Shown: piece after piece, positions 59,881-64,000 of the stretch
How positions within the stretch are numbered: position 1 is the first letter of the stretch
Layout: each line of letters starts with the position of its first letter
DNA from: CAWDAQ01 sp963800325
GTDB lineage: Bacteria > Actinomycetota > Actinomycetes > Actinomycetales > Dermatophilaceae
NCBI GenBank assembly: GCA_963800325.1
Contig: CAWDAQ010000005.1
Location: 1 to 64,000, forward strand
Reading direction: 5' to 3'
Length of the DNA stretch: 64,000 bases
The notes under the pieces: generated by a model
Told to the model about the DNA's origin: nothing
Seen by the model: only the letters and a program-made list of their open reading frames with translations
Database searches by the model: none
Program-made: the position numbers and the translations under genes

Positions 59881-60909
59881 TCAGGAGTGCGCGAGCCGCT
59901 CGCGCTCCTCCTCGACGTCGAAGTCCGCCGGCGGCCACTGCGGGTCCATGTCGGTCAGGTGCTCCTGGAGGAGGTTCATCACCGCGAGTCGGGCGTACCA
60001 CTTCCGGTCGGCGGGGACGACGTACCAGGGCGCCTCCTCGGTGCTGCACCGGCGCAGCACGTCCTCGTACGCCTCCTGGTAGGCGTGCCAGTGGGCCCGG
60101 TCGTCGATGTCGCCCGGGTCGTACTTCCAGTGCTTGTCCGGGCGCCGGAGCCGCTTGGCGAGCCGGTCGCGCTGCTCCTCCCGGGAGATGTGGAGCATGA
60201 CCTTGACCACGGTGGTCCCGCCGCGGACCAGGCCGCCCTCGAACTGGTTGATCTGGTGGAAGCGCCGCCCCCACGCCGGGTTCGGGACGAGGTCGCGCAC
60301 CCGGGCGACGAGGACGTCCTCGTAGTGGGACCGGTCGAACACGCCGATGACGCCCGGCGCGGGCAGCCGCTTGCGGATGCGCCAGAGGAACGGGTGGTCG
60401 AGCTCCTCGGTCGTCGGCGCCCCGAACGCGGTGATCTGCACCCCCTGCGGGTCGACGGCGCTGACGACGTGCCGCATGATGCCGCCCTTCCCGGAGGTGT
60501 CCATGCCCTGCACGACGAGCAGGACCGAGCGGGTGCCGCCGGACTGCCCCTCGGCCCAGAGCCGTTCCTGCAGGTCCGACAGGCTTTCCCCGACCGGCCC
60601 CATGAGGGCCTTGCCGGCGGCCTTGTCGCCGGGGAAGGCGGGCGTCGAGCGCGGGTCCACCGAGGAGAGGTCGACCGCGTCCGGGTCGACCCGGAGCGCC
60701 CGGCTGAAGCTGCGGCCCTCCACGAGCACGTCGGCGGCCGCCCCCCGGGCGTTGACGACCTTCGGCTTCACCGCGCTCGTGTCCGAGACGTCCGCCAGGA
60801 GGGCCTCGAGCTCGTCGCGGGAGACCGTCGCCTCCCGAGGGCCGTGCTCGTCGAGCCTCTTCTTCGCGTCCTTGGCCCTCTTCTTCGCCTTCTTCGCGCT
60901 GCTGCCCAT
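59881..60909 (-). CDS. ppk2: Polyphosphate kinase 2 (PPK2 family)
   Basis: A 342-residue PPK2 kinase that transfers phosphate between polyphosphate and a nucleotide. Walker A: LLVVQGMDTSGKGGIMRHVV (near 128-147). Walker B: GVIGVFDRSHYEDVLVARVR. Lid region: KVMLHISREEQRDRLAKRLR and PDKHWKYDPGDIDDRAHWHA; C-terminal APWYVVPADRKWYARLAVMN. The first 90 residues are basic and variable. The pattern PxKxWKxxxxDxxxRxxWxxY is like the class III (AMP/ADP-phosphorylating) PPK2 group, but the class is not certain. The ATG at 60909 begins MGSSAKKAKKRAKDAKKRLD. Confidence 0.92.
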   Translation of the reverse strand: MGSSAKKAKKRAKDAKKRLDEHGPREATVSRDELEALLADVSDTSAVKPKVVNARGAAADVLVEGRSFSRALRVDPDAVDLSSVDPRSTPAFPGDKAAGKALMGPVGESLSDLQERLWAEGQSGGTRSVLLVVQGMDTSGKGGIMRHVVSAVDPQGVQITAFGAPTTEELDHPFLWRIRKRLPAPGVIGVFDRSHYEDVLVARVRDLVPNPAWGRRFHQINQFEGGLVRGGTTVVKVMLHISREEQRDRLAKRLRRPDKHWKYDPGDIDDRAHWHAYQEAYEDVLRRCSTEEAPWYVVPADRKWYARLAVMNLLQEHLTDMDPQWPPADFDVEEERERLAHS

Positions 60910-60994
60910 GGTGCATCCTCGCAGGTCCGGACGACGGGTGCCCGTCCCGACGCCCCGCCCGCTCCGGGCAGGCCGGGTTGCGAGACTGTCCCGC

Positions 60995-61714
60995 ATGCGA
61001 CAGCTCCTGCCCCCGTCCCGCTCGACCGCGCCGCTGACCGACACCGAGCTCGCCGAGCGGTACGCCTTCCCCGGGCCGGACTGGGTGCGGGCCAACACCG
61101 TCTCCACCCTCGACGGCGCCGCCACCGGCGAGGACGGGCTGAGCGGGAGCATCCACACCCCACCGGACACCCGGGCGTTCGCGGTGCAGCGCTCGCTGTG
61201 CGACGCCGTGCTCGTCGGCGCCCGGACGGCGGTGGCCGAGGGCTACGAGCGGGTCGAGGAGAACGGGCGCGGCGTCGCCCCGCTGCTCGTCGTCGCGAGC
61301 CGGACCTGCGAGGTCCCGCCCGGGGTGCTCGGCAGCCGACCGGGCCGTGGCGGGGTCGTCCTCGTCACGTGCGCCGCCGCCGACGGGGCCGCGCTGGCCC
61401 GGGCCCGGGAGGCGCTCGGCGAGGAGAACGTCTGGGTCCTCGGCGAGGACACGGTCGACCTGGCGGCGACCCGGAACCGGCTCACCCGTGCCGGGGCCGG
61501 GCGCGTGGTCTGCGAGGGCGGACCGTCCCTGCTCGCGGCGGCGCTCGCGGCCGGCGTCGTCGACGAGGTCGCACTCACCCTCGTGCCGTCGATGATCGGC
61601 GGGCCGCACCCGCGCGTCGCCGGCTCCCCGCTCACGCTCGGCGTCGACCTCGAGCCCGCGCTGCTGCTCGAGGAGGACGGCACCCTGCTCGGGCTGTGGC
61701 GGGTGCGACCGTAG
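60995..61714 (+). CDS. RibD C-terminal/dihydrofolate reductase-family protein
   Basis: A 239-residue reductase of the RibD-C fold. VRANTVSTLDGAATGEDGLS near 31-50 is the NADPH/substrate entry (MxxSLDG-like), LCDAVLVGARTAVAEGYERV near 70, VVCEGGPSLLAAALAAGVVD near 172 and ALTLVPSMIGGPHPRVAGSP near 200 are the family segments. It reduces a pyrimidine or pterin-like compound with NADPH; in actinobacteria many stand-alone members exist outside riboflavin operons, as here. Divergent from ppk2 by 85 bases. Confidence 0.88.
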   Translation: MRQLLPPSRSTAPLTDTELAERYAFPGPDWVRANTVSTLDGAATGEDGLSGSIHTPPDTRAFAVQRSLCDAVLVGARTAVAEGYERVEENGRGVAPLLVVASRTCEVPPGVLGSRPGRGGVVLVTCAAADGAALARAREALGEENVWVLGEDTVDLAATRNRLTRAGAGRVVCEGGPSLLAAALAAGVVDEVALTLVPSMIGGPHPRVAGSPLTLGVDLEPALLLEEDGTLLGLWRVRP

Positions 61715-61748
61715 CGGCACATCCCCCCGGGACCGGGACCGGGGCCGC

Positions 61749-62918
61749 TCAGCGCCACACGAACTCGCGCACCGCGCGCTCCCACCGCTCGGGGTCGACG
61801 TTCCACTCCTTGCAGTGCCTGGCGACGCTCCACTCCTCGAAGTCGACGAGGTCGGGCCGGACCTGGGCGAGCGCCGCCGACGGCCCGCACGGGACGAACT
61901 CGTCGTCGCGGGAGTGGATGAGCAGCACCGGGTGGGACAGCTCGTCGGAGCGGCGCACCCAGTTCGTCTTCGCGACGTCGACGGCCTCGTGCACCCCGAC
62001 GAGCCGCCTCGCCCACCGCCGCCCCATGAGGGTCCGACCGAGCGAGCCGACGAGGCTCGGCACATGGTGCAGCCGGGCGTGGTGGTCCAGCACGTCCCCC
62101 CAGTCGATGACGGGGCCGTCGAGGACGACGCGGGAGACGAACGAGCTCGTCCACGACCGGTCGAGCAGCTGGAGGGCGATCGCCCCGCCCATCGACCAGC
62201 CCACGAGGACGACCTCGCTCGCGCCGTGCTCGACGGCGTACAGCACCGCCTGCTCGATGTCGTTCCACTCGGACAGGCCGAGGTTGTACCGCCCGTCCGG
62301 CCCCGGCGGGGCGACCTCGTCGTTGCGGTAGGTCGGCACGAGCACGGTGAAGCCGGACTCGCGCAGCGGCCGGATCCCCCGCAGCGCCTCCTCCCGCCGG
62401 GCGCCGCGGCCGTGGACGAGCACCGCCCAGCGGCCGGTGTCGGTCTCACCGGGAACGACCCACGCCGGCGCCGGTCCGACGTCGGTGCCGATGACGACGT
62501 GCTCGGTGGGCAGCCCGAGCGCGACGTCCGGGGGCTGGGCCCAGTAGTAGGAGTTCCACCGGGCCGGGCCGGGGCGCAGCCGGCCGAGGTCGACCCCGAG
62601 GAGCTCACGCCGCACCCGACCGTGCTCCTCGTCGACCTCGAGGACGTCGCCGAGCCGGATGTGGCTCGCGCCGCCGTCGAGCCACAGGCCGTAGCGGCCG
62701 GGGACGACCGTCTCCGGGGTGAGGCCGAGGCTGACGCTGTCGGTGTGGATGACGTGCAGGTAGCAGTCGTCGGGACGGCGCGGGTCGGGGGTGAGGACCC
62801 GGCGGGCGAAGTAGAGCGCGCCGGTCACCGACGCGGCCCCCACCCCGGTGGCGGCCGACCCGGCGGTCGCGGCCCCGACGATGCCGGCGCGGCGCAGGCG
62901 CGGGTGGGCGGAGGCCAT
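61749..62918 (-). CDS. Alpha/beta-hydrolase with N-terminal anchor
   Basis: A 389-residue protein. The N-terminus RRAGIVGAATAGSAATGVGA and SVTGALYFARRVLTP forms one membrane anchor or signal. The hydrolase domain has RWAVLVHGRGARREEALRGI (oxyanion HGRG, near 170), VVLVGWSMGGAIALQLLDRS (nucleophile Ser in GWSMGG near 245), VLLIHSRDDEFVPCGPSAAL (Asp) and WSVARHCKEWNVDPERWERA (His). The middle domain LGDVLEVDEEHGRVRRELLG is of unknown function. It probably hydrolyses a lipid ester or peptide at the membrane. It is divergent from the DNA ligase gene. Confidence 0.87.
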   Translation of the reverse strand: MASAHPRLRRAGIVGAATAGSAATGVGAASVTGALYFARRVLTPDPRRPDDCYLHVIHTDSVSLGLTPETVVPGRYGLWLDGGASHIRLGDVLEVDEEHGRVRRELLGVDLGRLRPGPARWNSYYWAQPPDVALGLPTEHVVIGTDVGPAPAWVVPGETDTGRWAVLVHGRGARREEALRGIRPLRESGFTVLVPTYRNDEVAPPGPDGRYNLGLSEWNDIEQAVLYAVEHGASEVVLVGWSMGGAIALQLLDRSWTSSFVSRVVLDGPVIDWGDVLDHHARLHHVPSLVGSLGRTLMGRRWARRLVGVHEAVDVAKTNWVRRSDELSHPVLLIHSRDDEFVPCGPSAALAQVRPDLVDFEEWSVARHCKEWNVDPERWERAVREFVWR

Positions 62919-63008
62919 GGACACATGGTGGCAGGTTCTCCCGGGCCCCGGGGGGCCGGTTCCGGCCGGCGGGGGTGGAGGGTCGGCGCCACGGCGCACA
63001 ATGGTCGC

Positions 63009-64000
63009 GTGCGCCTTCCCATCGACCTGCCCGTCTCCCCCATGCTCGCCAAGGCCGTGCCCGAGGTGCCCGAGGCCGACTCGGTCGACGGCGGCCTCGC
63101 CTACGAGCCGAAGTGGGACGGCTTCCGCTGCATCGTGCTGCGCGACGGGGACGAGGTCGAGCTCGCCTCCCGCGGCCGCAAGCCGCTGACCCGCTACTTC
63201 CCGGAGGTCGTCGACGCCGCCCTGGCCCACCTGCCCCCGCGCTGCGCGGTCGACACCGAGGTCGTCGTCCGGGCCGGGGACCGCGGAGCCGAGCGTCTCG
63301 ACTGGGAGGCCCTCGCGCAGCGGATCCACCCGGCCGACTCCCGCGTGCGCCGGCTCGCCGCCGAGACCCCCGCCGAGCTCGTGTGCTTCGACCTGCTCGC
63401 CCTGGGCGAGGAGTCCCTGCTCGACCTGCCCTTCGCCGACCGCCGGGAGCGCCTGGAGGAGGCGCTCGCCGACCTCGACCCCGGCGACCCGGTCCACCTC
63501 ACCCGGACCACCGGGGACGCGGCGACCGCCCGGGACTGGTTCGAGCGGTTCGAGGGCGCCGGTCTCGACGGGGTCGTCGCCAAGCCGCTCGCGCGCCCCT
63601 ACGCCCCCGGCAAGCGGACGATGTTCAAGGTCAAGCACTCCCGGACCGCCGAGGCCGTCGTCGTCGGCTACCGGGTGCACAAGTCCGGCTCGGGCGTCGG
63701 CTCGCTGCTGCTCGGGCTGCACGACCACGAGGGGCGGCTGTTCAACGTCGGCGGGATCTCCGCGTTCACCGACGCCCGCCGCCAGGCCCTCGTCGACGAC
63801 CTCGAGCCGTACGTCATGCGCGGCGACGGCGGCGAGGCCGTGACCGGGGAGACCGACCGGTCACGGTTCTCGGCGAACAAGGACGTCAGCTTCGTCCGGC
63901 TCCGGCCCGAGCTCGTCGTCGAGGTCAAGTTCGACCAGATGGAGGGCCACCGGTTCCGGCACGCGGTCCAGCTGCTGCGGTGGCGCCCGGACCGCGACCC
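63009..64000 (+). CDS. ATP-dependent DNA ligase (LigC-like), cut by the window end
   Basis: From a GTG at 63009: VSPMLAKAVPEVPEADSVDG, then GLAYEPKWDGFRCIVLRDGD with the adenylated Lys in EPKWDGFR (motif I), ELASRGRKPLTRYFPEVVDA (motif Ia/III region), CAVDTEVVV (motif III), CFDLLALGEESLLDLPFADR (motif IIIa), AGLDGVVAKPLARPY (motif IV) and MFKVKHSRTAEAVVVGYRVH (motif V). The OB-fold domain follows and runs past base 64000. It joins nicked DNA using ATP. The length to here (330 codons) and the lack of a polymerase or nuclease domain fit LigC, a repair ligase, rather than LigD. Confidence 0.92.
   Translation, partial: MRLPIDLPVSPMLAKAVPEVPEADSVDGGLAYEPKWDGFRCIVLRDGDEVELASRGRKPLTRYFPEVVDAALAHLPPRCAVDTEVVVRAGDRGAERLDWEALAQRIHPADSRVRRLAAETPAELVCFDLLALGEESLLDLPFADRRERLEEALADLDPGDPVHLTRTTGDAATARDWFERFEGAGLDGVVAKPLARPYAPGKRTMFKVKHSRTAEAVVVGYRVHKSGSGVGSLLLGLHDHEGRLFNVGGISAFTDARRQALVDDLEPYVMRGDGGEAVTGETDRSRFSANKDVSFVRLRPELVVEVKFDQMEGHRFRHAVQLLRWRPDRD

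Noticed and set aside
59744..62608. Very long minus-strand open frame (over 900 codons) across several genes
   Set aside because: It is Arg/Pro/Ser-rich and lies opposite or out of frame with clear PPK2, RibD-like and hydrolase genes. In 75% GC DNA such shadow frames are expected.
63009..64000. LigD (non-homologous end joining) assignment for the DNA ligase
   Set aside because: The ligase domain starts within a few residues of the N-terminus with no polymerase or nuclease domain before it, and no ku gene is adjacent in the window.

Overview
The window is high-GC DNA with actinobacterial codon use, GTG starts, an F420-type oxidoreductase, an actinobacterial integrase family and the tRNA order Gly-Cys-Val. 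A high-GC Actinomycetota chromosome, possibly Micrococcales, is the best guess; no marker here fixes the genus.

Layout. 1-4,605 is an insertion-sequence graveyard: an IS256 remnant, then IS21 inside IS110 inside (or joined to) an IS3 fragment. 4,644-15,038 is one tightly coupled minus-strand operon of eight genes for a surface polysaccharide: three GT4 enzymes (one fused to a flippase), one GT2, a polysaccharide deacetylase, a pyruvyl transferase, a large DUF2206-like membrane protein and a small anchored protein. 15.5-16.2 kb holds an IS1634 fragment. 16.4-23.9 kb is a very GC-rich block of small hypotheticals, a BNR-repeat protein, a two-domain VOC protein, an ECF sigma factor and methyltransferases. 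24-29.9 kb is a catabolic operon (TetR regulator, crotonase, DmdA-like GcvT protein, FAD/CoA-disulfide reductase-like enzyme, acyl-CoA ligase) that recalls DMSP demethylation but lacks the acyl-CoA dehydrogenase. A heliorhodopsin gene follows at 30.2 kb.

32.6-53.7 kb is the most unusual part. It reads as a string of single-gene units (methyltransferase, DUF1254, Fic, OsmC, HicAB, VOC, and others) separated by a recurrent boundary motif, consensus ACCTGCNNCANNCCGCCGC, seen 11 times and usually a few tens of bases after a stop codon. Three decayed copies of one tyrosine-recombinase plus toxin/antitoxin-like cassette sit in the same stretch. This suggests a gene-cassette system that is not a classical integron. 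The middle of it (39-48 kb) has ordinary genes: a four-domain cold-shock protein, an LLM oxidoreductase, a divergent glutamine-synthetase-like and amidohydrolase pair (a split FluG), and an ABC exporter.

53.7-64 kb is housekeeping-like: CysM-type synthase, two secreted proteins, three tRNAs with a terminator, a YihY/BrkB protein, an AidB-like dehydrogenase, PPK2, a RibD-type reductase, a hydrolase, and the start of an ATP-dependent DNA ligase that runs off the window. Single-base frameshifts are common in transposases and in some small hypotheticals; this may be decay or base-calling error. All family calls come from reading the translated sequence by eye; no database search was run.
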